From Pomacea canaliculata (lineage: Eukaryota; Mollusca; Gastropoda; Architaenioglossa; Ampullariidae): a stretch of 64,000 nt of DNA. This document shows, one piece after another, positions 12,267-27,400 of the stretch. A program made the position numbers and the translations under genes. Numbering within the stretch: the first letter of the stretch is position 1; the number at the start of each line of letters is the position of its first letter. Location: assembly GCF_003073045.1 (NCBI RefSeq), contig NC_037594.1, forward strand, positions 30,306,737-30,370,736, in the 5' to 3' direction. Below the pieces are notes generated by a model. That model had not been told where the DNA came from. It was given only the letters and a program-made list of their open reading frames with translations, and ran no database searches.

Positions 12267-12759
12267 CAGTGATTCTCAAAGTATTTCGGAGCGCGGATCA
12301 ATTTACTAAAATCAAAACTACATCGGCCCACCGAGGCCTAAATTCAATCACTCTGTACCGAGAATTTCACATTTAAATTAGCCGCATTTGTTTCATTACA
12401 ATTCAAAACTAAATGTATCTTTGTGACAGTAGTATAGTAATAAGTTTACATTAAATTACATTCTTCAGAAAGTACACATAATAATTACAAATAAGGACGT
12501 GCATTGCGTTACTAAGGGTAACGGATGACGCAAAGTTCGCGCTGTGACGTCAAGACTTGGTTGGTCAGCTAGCGTTTTGTACCAACGAGCAACTGGCCAT
12601 GGAGACAATTAAAACTGGTGTGCAATCAATGCTGGACTAATTAGTGTATCTGGCGATTTAAACATCACTTTGCTGACATATGATGACTGTCAGCCGCGGA
12701 CCACGTACTGACATGCATGCGGCCCACAAGTGGTCCGCGGACCACACTGAGAACCACTG
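12267..12759. mobile_element. hAT-type MITE just upstream of TRF-A
   Basis: The element starts CAGTGATTCTCAAAGT and ends ACACTGAGAACCACTG, which are imperfect terminal inverted repeats. The flanking 8-base duplications are TTTTAAAC (12259-12266) and TTTTAAAG (12760-12767), matching at 7 of 8 positions. The 8-bp target duplication and CAGTG/CACTG termini are typical of hAT elements. It is 493 bp long with no transposase frame, so it is non-autonomous. It lies 208 bases upstream of the TRF-A start codon and so occupies the likely promoter region. Confidence 0.85.
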
Positions 12760-15426
12760 TTTTAAAGTTAAAATGAAGATTTTGTCATCATTAAATTTAC
12801 AATCAACTTGTATTCTGACATTTTTTAACTTATTATATGCAGAGACTTCGCTGTTCGGGCACTCATTTAGCTCGAAGCACCTCACATACAGTGTACCGAC
12901 ACGCAAGCGCAAGTCTCGTCAATCGTGAATTCCGCTTTAAAAAATGTTGAATGTGCTATTTAAATCCATATTATTATTAATTTATAGTCATTAAATGACC
13001 GGCCCCCTTTTTTCATAGACTTCGCTTGTTTGTTGGTCATTTATAACTATCATTGCAATGTCACGGCTCTACGGAACAGTTAACGATATAGTCGACAGTA
13101 CACATGCAGCGTGCATATATTGTGACAAAAAGTTTTACTCTAAGATGGCTCTTAGGTAGTAAAATTATTTTATTATTCTTGTTATTCTGGCTATAATTTT
13201 TGAAAGCATGTGGCATGAAGTTTAAAAGCTCATCTGGTTCTTATATAATTACGTTTTTAGTGTGACATCCAGGCGTCCGATGGGCGTCATGCGACGACAA
13301 AAACGTACAGCAATTAGTCAATTACTCAGTACTGCTATCAAAGAAAACCCACAACACTGGTTCATTAATACTGTTTATGCATATATTTCAAAATGAAATA
13401 ATTAGAAGCAGCCTGTTGCATTGGAAGTGTGTTTAATGAAAGATTTTTTTTCCCCCCGACAACCATCTGGTATAAAAATTTATATTTTTCTCTCAAGTGC
13501 TCTTCTCTGCTGCAAACACCAAAAATATAACATGTACCCATAAAAAATGATACAGCACTACTTATCTTGTATGCTTTTCACATAATGTATAACAGTGTTA
13601 TATTAAAAAAAAGAAAACTGTTTTGTCCCACGACTCCCATCAGGCTTAATTAGCAGAAAAGTTTACACAACTAAAATACTCTACTGCATTTGTTAATGTA
13701 TGGATGTGGATGATAACATTTGATTTGCATGGTGTATCTGAAGTTGTTTGAAAATATAAAAACAAGATGCTGATGCTGACCAAAACGAACAAGAGAAAAT
13801 ATTGTGACTAGTGAAGCAATGCAATATTGCCAAGAAAAAAGTGCAGCAGAGTACAGAAATACACTAGCATAATGAAACAAAAAAGTGGTAAAACTCGACT
13901 GACTTTTGTTTTAAGAAGCACAGGGAAATCACAATATCATCATATCCTACACCTGAAATAATGCATTTTTCGTCTAGGGCTAAAGTTACTTTCTTAAGCA
14001 GGCATGTGTCTGTCTCCTTTGACGGGTTATATTTGCTTGGCCAGTAAAACAATCCATACCCAGCCCCCCCACCCCTTTCTCACATTAATTTAATTAACAC
14101 TGTATGTTGTTTATCATGACTAAGAACCTGTGCCACCTACTGCATCTGCTCCCACAAAACCTTGTGTCACCTGGAGTGATCTCTGCTTCACTTCCAGGCA
14201 CAAAGGCGTTTCAACTCTTTGTAGTTTTTCCTCCTCCTCCCACTCATCTACTATTGACTCCTCTGCCTTCATGTGGATGATTTGCCACTGTTCAGCACTG
14301 ACGGTCGTCATGTGGGAACTAATACACTTCCAGTCATAGATAACAGCCGTCATAGGGGACAAAGCCCTGCCCTTTGTCCCACAGTTTAAAACAACAAAAA
14401 CTGTACTGTTTTTACGTCGGTCAAAAATATGTTTTACCACCGCTGATCGAAGTAGAAACATCCAACCTTTGACACACGTTCACGCAGTTATAACGTGGAA
14501 GCTGTCAGTCAATTTATCTTGACAGCCGTAATAATAAGATGGCCGTCATGATTACAAAGTATAAAGCTAAGGACAAAGCGTAAAACACTGACCACACCGT
14601 CTGTCTCAGACCATTGTTTGCACGAAGCACTGCGCGTCTCTCAGTCTCAGCCAAATCATGTTGTCAAAGTTACGAGAGTGTAAAAAGTCGACACAAAACA
14701 GTTTCATGACAAAACAAAGCAAAAAAATAAGTAAAATCAAATGGCCGTCATGACTGGACAATGTCTTTTAGTTTCAAGCAAAATTTATATATTTCTGTAA
14801 ATCTGTTTGTGCTTCTGAGATTCTTAGCAGATATTTAATATAAAGTTAGCGTTCCGACAACCATTTTTTACATTTAACTTACGTTGTCTACTAGACAAAA
14901 GCGATTATCTCGGTGATCAAAGTTTCCGTAATTTCAGGACAGAATACCATGACTCCCATCAGCATGAATTCATATCGCGTTAGTTTTTGTTTTGTTTTGT
15001 CTTTTGGCAGATGTATGTTGACAAATACACTTTTTCTAGAAATTTGTTAGGTGAAAAGTTTCAGTCACTACAATATACACCTTGTTGCATTAACTTAAGC
15101 ATGAACATCATGTGTCACTGTAATCAATATTAAATTTAACGACCAAAAGATGCCTGAAAAGTATGTTTTACATGTTAGCAGTAGTCATAATTTTAGCAGT
15201 AACAACATTTCTCATCAGAAGTCACCATGGGATCAACAACAAAAGTAGACAAAAAAGAAACTAAAAATCCAGAATCACTTCATACATCATCAAAAGAGGA
15301 AAAGATTCCAAGGAAACAAGAAAAAAAAATTTTTTTGTGCATTTTGCCTGAAAATGTTTAAAATTTCTCCACCATCAAAAAACAACCGAAAGGAATTGCT
15401 TGGTCTATGGCATATGATATCGCATC
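12760..15426. other. Intergenic between TRF-A and TRF-B
   Basis: No confident gene was found. A minus-strand frame at 14120-14461 (113 codons, acidic near EEWEEEEK-like sequence) has no recognised domain. The heptamer CCGTCAT and near variants recur at about 14303, 14347, 14541 and 14743, and ACTCCCATCAG occurs at both about 13631 and 14951. Together these hint at an old unclassified repeat. The 3' UTR of TRF-B must also lie here, immediately left of 15427. Confidence 0.45.
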
Positions 15427-18400
15427 CTAAGGTGTCCCATTTTTTTTACAAATATTACGCCACTTGTCCTTCAGCTGAATGGTTGAACGATGCGTACAGA
15501 GGTGGGACCGAATTAATGCCCAATTACCCGCTCCATGTTGCCGCACTGCTTTGAAGAACTCCCGTTCTTCTGATTCAGTCCATTTTAAACGTTTCTTGCT
15601 ATTTGGTTTGGGGCCCAAGCTTAGTCTCAGTCTTCTGAGTGACAGTATCTTCTGTTTCTTTATTCTTTTGGTTAGGCTCTCAAAAGCGTCATCAGAACCT
15701 GTGGAGACATAAAGTACCTTATATAATAATTCGTCTGACAAGGTATATAGTGGTTTCCATGAACAGCTTGAAACAGTAAACTCCATCACCTAGTTCTATA
15801 GTGGGAAAGCAGTGAATTTCAAGTGGTTCCCCATGGGAATCATTTCCCTCTTTCCACCACCCTTTAGCAAACAAATCTGGTACCTGTTCACTAGAGGGTG
15901 GGCCAAGGTAATTTTCCAGTAATTGGCCCAAGAACTCATCATTTATAAACTGTCATTTTTATAGCTCTTAATACACTAGCCCTGGGTATCTCTTAAAACC
16001 GACACAACGTAAGCTCACGGCCTCTATGGCACACTGCGTATCAAGTAAAATAAAAAAAAAATTTATCTTATCTATAGCCCTTTTATAAACTTTATACTTT
16101 TTACCATTCTACAAGCTCTTTAACCCCAAACAAACATTAAAAAGCACAAAAATCTACATTTGTTAATATTATTGTTAACTTTATCTGTCTTTTTCTTACA
16201 TATGTAAAAGTATGTTACTGACAAGAAGTAATGATGAACCATCACCTTTCATGTCCAGTTTATTATACAGTGTCTTATGTAATGAGACATTAAGAGATGT
16301 TTACATTTTCAGATCCTAGGTAAATTTTCTTTACATTTGAAACACTCTTATGTGCATGTTTTTATGCATAGGGAAATTTTACTGACTCACGCAAGTCCCA
16401 AGAACTCAAAAAAATAAATCTGGAATTCTTACAAAACAGTTTACAGTACTACTAGCATGCAAATAAGTGCAGCTGAGACTCCACTTACTGCCTTCAGCTA
16501 TGCTATCTCCAGAGGCATGTCTCTTTTTTCTGTGTGATCTGCCACCACTCTCAACAGACTCAGCAACGCAGCAACTGTTGTCACTACTGCTTCCCAGTTC
16601 AGCCTGCTCAGAATGTCTATCAGGTTTGTTCCTGTTTTTGTAATACTTTTCGGTCTCTTGCTCACTCTTAGAAGACTTATTTCCACTGGAATCTTCACAG
16701 TCACATTCTAAAGAACACCTATTAAGACAATTTTCATGATCTTCACTTTTTTCAGATTTCTCCAGTCGAGAGCAAGATGACTTGTCCTGTCTGAATAAGA
16801 AAATTCAAAATAAATGTCTATCAGGCTACCTACCTACACTGGACTGATGATTCATAAGTTTCCAAAAAGTTCGTGGGTTAGTTTGTAAATGTTCATGAGT
16901 GTAAATGTGGTTTTTTAATTGCTAATTTTTTAAATGCATTAATAACCTTACATAGAAAGACAAATATATCAAATTTGTTTAGATTTAGGACAGAAGTTTA
17001 TGTCATTGACAGGACCAATAAGTAGCACACAGTGAAGGCAAGAGAGATGATGAAGCAAAATCTTTGTATTTTGATGATGATATTATTTATACAGCACTTT
17101 TTCCCACACAGAGAGGCGAGTTCAATGTGCTTTACAAGAAGTGAAAGGCAGTAGGTAGTGAAGAAAAGAGCAACACAATCAGGAAAACATTTAAACACAT
17201 ATGCACAATAAAGATTGTCAGGAACATGAAATGATGATGTCTTTTTGTCTGTATGCCCACACACCTTACCATATGACCTTACCCTTATGAATCTCTTTGT
17301 TGTTGGTTGCTTTTTTGCTTTTTTTTGTACCAATGTCAACAGATTTTTTTTTTCGCTATAAAAGTTCATTTATTATTAGGATTACTTTTTCATTTTTGCT
17401 GTTTGATCTTTTTTTATTCTTTTAAAATTTTTTTTAAAAAAAAACTTACATTTTTTTCTTTAAAGTCTTTTTGGTGCCACATTCAGACTCACCTGAAAAT
17501 GTAAGACTCTTGTTGACTCACAAAGTCTTTGATATTTCAAAGTTTCTTGTTCATCCATCAAGTAAACAGGGTTTCACAATTTTATGTGTTTGAATGAATC
17601 ATAAAGTGTTAAGTGAAATCACAAGGAAACCACAACCAAACTGATGATAATAATTTTCTTCTGCTCCATACCCTAAGCACTTTTGACGCATTTTCATTTT
17701 CATTTGAATCAGACAAAAGGATCTCTATAAAAGTGGAATGGCTGGCGATGTCATACAAAGCAAATCAATTTTTTTTAAAGTTTAGAACATCATAAATGAT
17801 TTGCAAGGAAATAATAAAAAGTGTAAGAAATGTGTTTTATACCAGGTTCTTTGTCACTCCTTTGTTCCACTCTACGGGCCACTGTGAATTTATTGCTAGG
17901 AGACACCAATTTACAGGACATCTGTAACATAGTTATTTTGTTACTTAACCAATGGCTCTTTGAATAAAAGTGAAGGGAGAATCATGTAACAACAGTATTT
18001 ATAAAACCATAAAGTCCACACATTAAAACATTTAAAAGAAGACATTTTACTAAGTTTACTTTCTTTTAATGCTAGTCAAAGAACTAAAAAAGCACTTTGA
18101 AATAATACACTCTTCCCCATTATGTACCATAGCATGTTTTGTTTACACATACCAAACTCCCCATTTCTGACTCATCAATGTTGAAAATAGTTTTATTTTT
18201 TCAGTCGACCCATTTTTATAATGACATTCTGCACCTTAAAATATTCTCCAGAAAATATATGTTTTGATTAAAATAAAAGAAAAACCAATCTCAAAATCTT
18301 AAGTTCATTATAATGAAAGATGTAATAAAAAATAAACAAGGCAGGCATTTTAGAGTTTTAAAAATATTACAAAACATTATATATACATTATTAACCAAAA

Positions 18401-21400
18401 AACATACTATTTATATGAGTTTATAACAAAGAGTAAGAAGTTATTTTTTCAAACACAGTAGTACTGTACTTAGTCATAAGCATGTCTGGACATGCTAAAA
18501 AATAATATCCACCTATATTTCACCATGATCAAGCTTGATAAATCAAGACAGGTTAAAAAGCATTTCACCTTTGAATGTAACTACTTTTCATGATTTAGAA
18601 AAATTATTAACCTCTGAACGTATTCTTTCCAGCTTATGTGCAAGATGATTTTCATTTTCAGTCTGGATTGACATCATGTTCTCCCCTTCTTTTATCCTTT
18701 TCATATTTTTGCTGGAAACTGCTTTTCTGAAAATCAATAAGAAAAACTAAAGGAATATTTTTAAATATTCATTGAAATGAAGCAACAGCAACAAATATAT
18801 ATATAAATCTAAAGTATATGAATGCACTTGTTTACTATTTGTAGTTGTCTAACATGTTGCATGTTTTTTTTTCTCCACTTTCCACTGTTTGTCTAGTCAG
18901 CCACCTCAGCTTATCTGCCATTATTTTGTTTATTAAAAAAAAAAAAAAAATTACCAACTGACATTCCAGCTGAATACAATAATGTTACCCCACCCCATGT
19001 CAGGAATTATGAATGTACTTCACCCGTCATGCTTTTCATCATTACCACTATGTTTAAGAATGATGTGACTTAGTAATCTCATGTCCAAACCCACCACACA
19101 TGCCTGACCCAATCTTAACCAACATTCTCTTTGAGTGCATTGCTCTTGTTCTTCCATCTTTGACCCAGGCCTTACTAGTTAATGGACAACTCTCAGCAGT
19201 TGCAGGTTTGACCTTTAGAGTCCCTCAGGGGTTGGTCCGATTTTATTTGTGCACAAAACCTTTATATCTGATGGTTTTGTCTTATGCCATTTCCCACCAC
19301 TCTTTTGCTGATGACAATCAATTCTACACTTCTATCTTACCTTAAATGGTGTGCATCCCTTTTCAAAATTCAGAATCACGTATCTTAGAAGCCTTCAGTG
19401 GTTGAATACAAACTACAATTTAATGACGCGATAAGACAGTAATGATTCATAAAATGTCAGTCATGCTCCCCAACCCCATGCCTAGACCCGTCAGAGTGGG
19501 TTTAATTGGCCTTCTTTCTTTTTTTTTTTTTTTTTGTCCTTCAGCCAAGAACCTTGGTTATACTGTGATGTTGGATAAGTCTCTAAACAAGTTATAGATT
19601 CTAACATCAGCAGAACTGCATATCCTTCACTATTTTCAATAATAACATGATGTGATGGTACTTTTCTATTCAAACTGCCTACATCTTCATCTGTGTCTTT
19701 GTGTTACCATGACTCCTGTAATAATAATACTGCTACAATTTCTCTTGATAAGCATGTTTCTCACATTTGAGCTCCACTCACCATAATCTGTCCATCTCAA
19801 CCACCAAAATTCTCATCTGCTCATTTGTTCTGTCTGAACTAGACTACTGCAATTCTCTTCTTACTGGCTGTCCACAGTTTTTCATTGATAAGCTTCAGAA
19901 AGTCCAGAACTCAGCTGCCTCTCATTTTCCTGACTCACAAATCTGAACATGTCACACCACTTCTTCACTCTCTTCACTGGCTACCAATTAAAGCTAGAAT
20001 AGACTACAAGCTCTGAACTCTATGCTATGGATTCTTTGAAAGCTACTCACCCACTACTTTACTGAAATCTTGTCTGTCTACACTTCTGCCTAATACCTTC
20101 GCTCCTCAGCACACTCCCACATTCTATCCCTCCCTTCCACAAAGACAGTCATATGCAGACAACGGACATTCTCCCTCTGTACTGCTAAGCAGTGGAACTC
20201 TCTTCCACATCACATTTGCCACTCTGACCCCAAGGCTAAAGTCACTCTCTGAAAACACATCTGTTCACAAAGAACCAACCCTATTGCTTTACATTCTACT
20301 CTTGTACTTCATCTTTATATTGTTTCAGTGTGCCTATGTGTACCTCACTGCCAACTGTTATCTTTCATTTTATTGGTCTGCACAGAGAGTACGATCTATC
20401 TTGGTCATGATGCTGTACACTTTAAGTTCCCATAATAATGGGATTTATACAGCCCATTTTGTGCCAAGGAGGTAAGCTTAATGCGCTTTACAGGATACAA
20501 TTTTTCTATTGTGCAGCTGTCCTCTGTGGCTTGTCAACGAACTCCAGCAGGTCTAAAACTCTGCAACATGACTTATACTGAAGTATTCAAATGAGATCAT
20601 GCTTTCTCTGTATTCGCCATTGACTTCCTGTCTAGGTTCATATATTATAAAAAAAACTTTTTCCACTTTGCTTCTATTTCTTTGCAGGCTTTTCTCCTTC
20701 TTACTTCTCTGACCTTCTAGCTCTCTACACTTCAAGCAGGGATCTTGGTATTTCTTCACCTCATCACCTCCTTTCCATTCTCAGAATCAGAATAAAAATG
20801 TCTGGTAAATAGGTTTGTCCATGTAGCATCAGCTCCCTCCTGCATGTGATTTGCCACCAGCAGATGACATTCTAATTCAAATATGCCATTAAAACAAATT
20901 TGTTCAGAAAAAAAAAACATGGAGTTTCAGGTCTCAAGTTTCAGTCTGCTATTCTTTCATATTACCTGTAGTTTTTACTGTTTTCCTTAGTTGTACAACT
21001 TCTATCCTTCATATTGTTTATGTAATCAAGTAACACCCAGAGCATAACCCTAATGCTGTTGTAGAGTGCTATGCAAATGTACTTTATGATTATTACTTGC
21101 TTGAAACATCTTTGGCAAATGTGAAATCTTAAGGATGTAAATTAAGAACTAATTGCCGTCTGGGATAAATAAAGCCTTATCTAAGAGATTACTATGTGTA
21201 CTTAAAATCTGCTTGCCAACATTAGTCATCTTGACAGAAGAAACAAAGCTGATATGGATAAAATAATTTTTTTTTAAAAAAAAGGTGCTACACTGTCTTA
21301 TCTCTAAAACTTGCAGCAAGGTTTTTTCAGTCTTGGACCAATCACAGCAAAAACGATTACAATTATACAAAACTCAAAGGGAGAATGTGTATGATTTAAT

Positions 21401-24400
21401 TCTGTTACTCTTTATGCATATTTAAGAAACCAGATAAAGAAACATCTGTATGCATGTGAATGCAACAGAGATGATTATATTAAAAATGCAAAATATGAAT
21501 ACCTCTTTGAGCACCAAGATGGTTCCATTGTAAACGCACTCGCAACCTGCACCAGACAGAAGATATAAAGAAAACTTACTGCCAACATAATCTTAAAATC
21601 AGTTTTGATTATGGGACGAAATCAAGACAAGGTGATTACATTCCTATTCCCTTTGTCTCTCTTATTGTGGGATGCATTAAAAGACACATACAACCATAAA
21701 ATGTATGCATCACACACATATACGCACATAGAAAAGACAAATGGATACACATTAAAAAGATACATGCAACCCTAAAACTTAAGGATTCCTTGTCAGCATA
21801 GAGAGGGTTGGCTAGGATGAGTAATGATGTTAGAACCCAAAGGCACATACTAAGCAGATCAATACCAGTGTCACATGGCATACTTTGACCCTGACCTGGC
21901 ACAAGGTTTGGGAAAGGTAAGGCAGTAAGAGATGGGCATCACTATCATAAAAGCAGGCTCGAAGTGAGGGCTCAAAAGTATCACTTCTTTGATTTTATGG
22001 TCATGGGTTTATCTTTACCTTTACCTACATGATTGCAATGGTGGCATGCTCTCACTTTCCTCTTAAAAATAGGACCGACATACTGGACCCCAGCTAAGAA
22101 CGACTTATGATCAAGATCTATTTCCTCGGTTCACAAAAAAAGGGAAGGTGCAATAGTTTACCGATGTCAAGATTGGGGTTTTAAAAGTCTTGCATACAGC
22201 TGTCATGAAATTTCCAAATGACTCGCTGTATGTTTCAAAAGATTCTTCCTCCAGGCATTTGTGTGGTTTCTGTTTTGCTTTAAGAACTCTACTAATCTTT
22301 GCTTTGACATTGACCTGAAAAAAGAAGAAAATAATGCAGATGTTACTGGTCACAATAATATATTGGGAGTTTTAAGAAATCAAGGTGAAAATTTGAACAA
22401 CTCAAGTAAATAAAACTTGTAGTGATGAAGTACTTTGTGCTGTACATTTTCAGTATGCCAGCAAAAGAATCAGTGGATGTAAACAGAATGTGTGTGTACA
22501 AATGCATGTGGCATGACCAAAAACATCAAAATTCCTAGTCATCCCCTTCCCCAAAATAAACTTTGTATTTCTTGTATAATTCTTTAATACAAACGAAACA
22601 GATGGAATGCCGATCTAAGAATTTCAGTCATTGCTTCTTAAGATTGTTTCACTAAAATCTGGTGCTACTGTTGTTTTTTCCTTTTATTTTTCTGATGCTA
22701 TAGAATTAGTTCCGAATGATTCTCATCTTTTGTATTATCAATTTTACATTGATCTTTAAGACAAGTAAAAGTAAAGATGAGTAAAGTAAAAGTTAATTCA
22801 TAGTCTATCAATATTACCATTCAAAATTGCCTATTTACCATATTTTCACACATAGGAGACAGCTTCTCAGTTATCATTTCAGCTTGGTCATACTGGGATT
22901 TCCTGCACAAAATAAAAGCTGCCTGTTTGGGGGGAAAAAAATTCAACACATTAAAATTAAACAGATACCAAGCAATGCCACTAAGATGTTAACTGTTAGA
23001 TTATGTTGCATAACAAAGAAAGCACTGACTCACTATCATGAAGCAACTTATTTGTCTGTGAGTATACACACATAAAAACATGCAATTGCAGTTGCATGCA
23101 CATACATTTATACATATATAGTTAATTCATTCTTCACAATTTTGAAGAATAAACATCATTTTCTAGAAAAGTTTTATACTGCTCTTTTTTCTTTTCCTTT
23201 TCATGCTAAATAACAAATAGCAGTCCATGGATTTATTAATTATGATGACAATGATAATGAAAAATTAATACACTAGCTTGGTCACACCAAGTGGACAAGA
23301 AACCTGAAGCACTTTCTTCTAAACTGGTTTTTCCTTGTCTTTGTAGAAATCCAACTATCACAAATTCTAGCATCTAGGCCATCCTAGCTAAAGATTGCCA
23401 ACCCATTCCAATTCTTCATAACAGTTGGTTTTGACGGTCATTCTTAGAAACACTACCATCAGCAGCACTATAAATTTGGGCCTGGGATAAGCTCTAAAAT
23501 CTAAAGCATTCCTTCAAAAAGTGTGTCCAGGTAACACTAACCAGCATTGGACTATTATCACTCTCCTATCCATAACATCCCACCCCTCTCCTCCTCCTTG
23601 GTAACAGTCCAATATAATATGTGACATCACAATAACTCAATGCATAAATCTGAACAAAGCTGGTATTTATGCATATACCCAACGGATTATTATAGGCAAA
23701 TATTTATCTCAGTATATCATAAAACATTAAACTGGATGGATTGCGGTGGCTGGGATTTACAACTATGCCTGAAAAAAATTGCTGGTTGCTTTGCTTTTGT
23801 CAATATATCCCTGTTTTATTTTAGAGAAATAAATTCACTCAGCTTCATTCTATTTTAAGATTAATTCAATTAAGCATCTGTCATCTTTGATTCAAAATTC
23901 ATACCACATATAGCATACAAACCTGCAAAACAGTTTTTTGCTTAAGTATATCTGCTTCTTTATTTAAGTCATGATGCTCAGTGATGTTCAACTTAAGTCT
24001 GTCTATGCATTTAAGCACCATGGTGATTGATGTGAAAAAGTCATCAAAAGCATCATCTTCTAACACTGATGTGTCTGGACTTTGCACATTAGACAAGTGT
24101 GCAAAAACTGCAAGGAAAACAGCCTCCTTTTTGTTTTCTACATCTCTTTGATCTCTGATAACTCCAAGCACACCTGCAACAATGAAAACTGTTTATACAG
24201 CTTTGCATGAATCTCAAAAGTTCCTTTTAATGAAATAGGTTCACTAAAGAAATTATGTAGTTAGTTGTTAATTATGAATTTATCATTGTGTGTCAAAATA
24301 ATGCTGCTAATTAAAAGCAGCAAAGTACTTAAGCAGACTGCCAAATTATTACACTAATTAATAATTATATGTATGGAGGGGAAAGTTGGGGATGGTGTAT

Positions 24401-27400
24401 GGGATATCTCCAGTTTTGCAAAAGTTTGTTGGTCTTTAAAAACCTGGCTTTGGCTAGGATTAAAGGGATACTCAAGGCTTGTGATAAGGCTGTGGCAACG
24501 GTCAAACGTTTCAAAAATATATTTAGTGACAATTACAGAGCACAAGAGCAATACAGGAAAAGTAAAGGATTTGTTTCTCACTTAATTACCACTTATTAGC
24601 ACTATTTCGGTTGCCGATGTTTATAAATTCGAAAAAATCCAGTGAAATTGACCCTTGTGTGCTTCCGCAGAGTAACTGCGATAGCTTCCCGAGATGGTCA
24701 AGCAGACGAGTCTGGGTGTGACGTTAGTCAGAGATGTACAGAAAGTGTCTGTGGTCATTGCGAAGATTTGACGTCGTCATCGGTGGTGTCTTGTGAGTTA
24801 ATTTAGGTTTTAAAGTGAAATTTTCAAAGCACAGTTTTCAAAATTACAGAAAACAGTCTGTTTCACTTGGTCAGCAGTCTTGGTCATATGTCATAAGGTC
24901 ACATGACGGAGAACAAGACTTTGTCTAAGTAAACGAAAGAGTCCTATGTAATTTCTCTTCTTAAACACAACATGCTAAAAAACCTTCAACTTTTTTCCAT
25001 ATGAACAGACGCGAAAATAGACAAGATTCAAGTGAAACATACTCTTTATGGGATTCTAAGCAGTTTTATTTTGCCTTTAGAATCCCTTTAAGCACTATAT
25101 AACTCTATAATTATTAAAGGTTTTACAGGTTAGAACTTTCCGTTCTCAAGAAACATCCTGAAAGCATCACAATGCAAATTAGGCATCTGGGCTATCCCAA
25201 TAATTTTGTATACACCTGCTCCAAAGTTATTGGGACAGACCAGACTTATCTTCCGACTCTTAACAGGAGGACATTTTTGAAAACATCTACAAATCTATGT
25301 GATGATATGCATGTCGTGTGGGGAGAGTTTTGTCAGGCTCTCAATTCTGTATACCTGCAGGTAGGACCAACAGACTGATCATGAGGTTATCCTTTGTTGC
25401 TTGACCATGTGACTTATCAACTCTACTGTGTATGAACAAATGTAGATCATATGCAAGTGTGAATAAGAATTGTATATGATTCTGTCTGGTGGAGTGGGTA
25501 TGAATGTGTTATGGTACTGTTTGTTATTGTTAAGCTGTGATTCTAATCCTTGCTTTCCTAGAGAGCTACTACTAATTGCCCTCTGGGACAAAGATTTTAT
25601 CAAAGAAAGAGGTCAAACCCATGTTATCATATCAGTACACAGGTATGCTAAACCAACAGAGTCCAAGCTCTCCCACTGGCTAAGACCTAGACCATTTAAC
25701 AGCATGAATGTACAATCCTCATGTCTTTAATGTTGACCTCTTTCTGAACATCAAATCAAACTTTATTGTCTGTCCACAGAAGTCCAAGACAGAAATTTTT
25801 CTTTTGCTGTGAAGCCAACCACATATACAAATATAATATGAGCATATCACAACATAACTGCCAGACATACCCATATAAGGCATTCAACACCTACACCTGC
25901 ACACCTACACCTTCTCTCACAAACATGTGAAACCTTCTAAGGAGGTAGGCATTTTTTCGCGTATGTGGTACTTTGTAGCGCCTGCCTGAGGATAACAGCT
26001 GAAATTTGGGGTGGAGAGGGTGTGTTTGGTCTGAAATGATGTTATGTGCCATCTTTCTGACTGCATGAAGATACGTCAGAAAGTGGCAGCTGTGGTGTAC
26101 CAGTAATTTTATTTGCCTGGTGGATGGCTTCTTTGACGAGAAGGTGACCATACCAGGAGGTGATATTAAATGTCAGGATGCTCTCAACAAGAGACCTGTA
26201 AACAGTCTCCAGCACTCCAGAGCTGACATTGAAGATGTGGAGTTTTCTCAAAAGGTACAGATTTTGTTGGGCCTTTTAGTACAATTGGTTCATGTGATCG
26301 CTAAAGGATAGTTTTCTGTCAATCACTGTACCAAGGTACTTAAAACTGGCAGCCCTCTGTACCTGCTGTCTTTTGATTTGAATTGGTGGGGAGAGAGGGG
26401 TACTGCCATCTCTTCCATTGTGTGCTCTCGCAAAGGCCATCTCCTCTGTTTTCTCAACATTCAGCTTCAGGAAGCTGTGGTCAAACCAGTCCTCCAATTC
26501 CCCCACGCAGGCCAGGTACTGTGACAGGGACTGCTCATCTTTGAGGTAGGCCACCAGGGCATGTCATCTACATACTTAACAAGTTTGAGAATAGCACTGT
26601 TAATAGTGATTTCATTTGTGTATACAGAAAATATGATAGGATAAAGCACACATCCCTTCGGGGTACCTGTGTTGAGGATCTGCTTGTCTGACAAAATCGT
26701 TCCATCCATTGACATGGACTCATTCAGATGAGCCAGACCCTACAGTCCCTGTAGGTGGAACTCTGCAACCCACCCTCTGTGGTCAGTCCTTCAGAATGAT
26801 TGTATCCACAGAATAAGGCTGGTGTCTAGTCTAGTAGGCACTTTACCAGAAGATGTGGCTGGACTGTGTTCAAGGAACTGGGAAAATCCAGGAAAAGGAC
26901 CCGAATATAGGTGCCAGAGGTGTCCAAGTGTTGTAGGAGATTATCTAAAAGAATGAGAGTGGCATCAGACACTCCCTTACATGGTTTATAAATGAACTGC
27001 AGAGGATCAGGCGATCGGCTACAGTGGAGGTTATCAAACTTCCTACAACCTTCTCCAAACACTTGGCCACAACAGATGTGAGAGCCACAAGTCAAAACTG
27101 TATGTTTAGTTTATTGCTTGCAAGCTCCAAACAAAGAAAAATGTCTATATTTGTTGTAAACAGAAATACAGCTCTCCCACATATTTTACCCCATTAGCAG
27201 AGTCAATTATGTAGCAAGATGCAAGATCACACGAAACTCATCTTATTACCAGATTACATCGCTGAAGCGCTGAGATCCAAATTCTAAACTTCACAGCAAT
27301 GTAGCAGCATGCATGGTCCCACATACACACAATTATTTTCTCTCACTCTTAATCGTCCTTCTAGCAATAATTATCAGAGGCACACACACACACGGCACGT

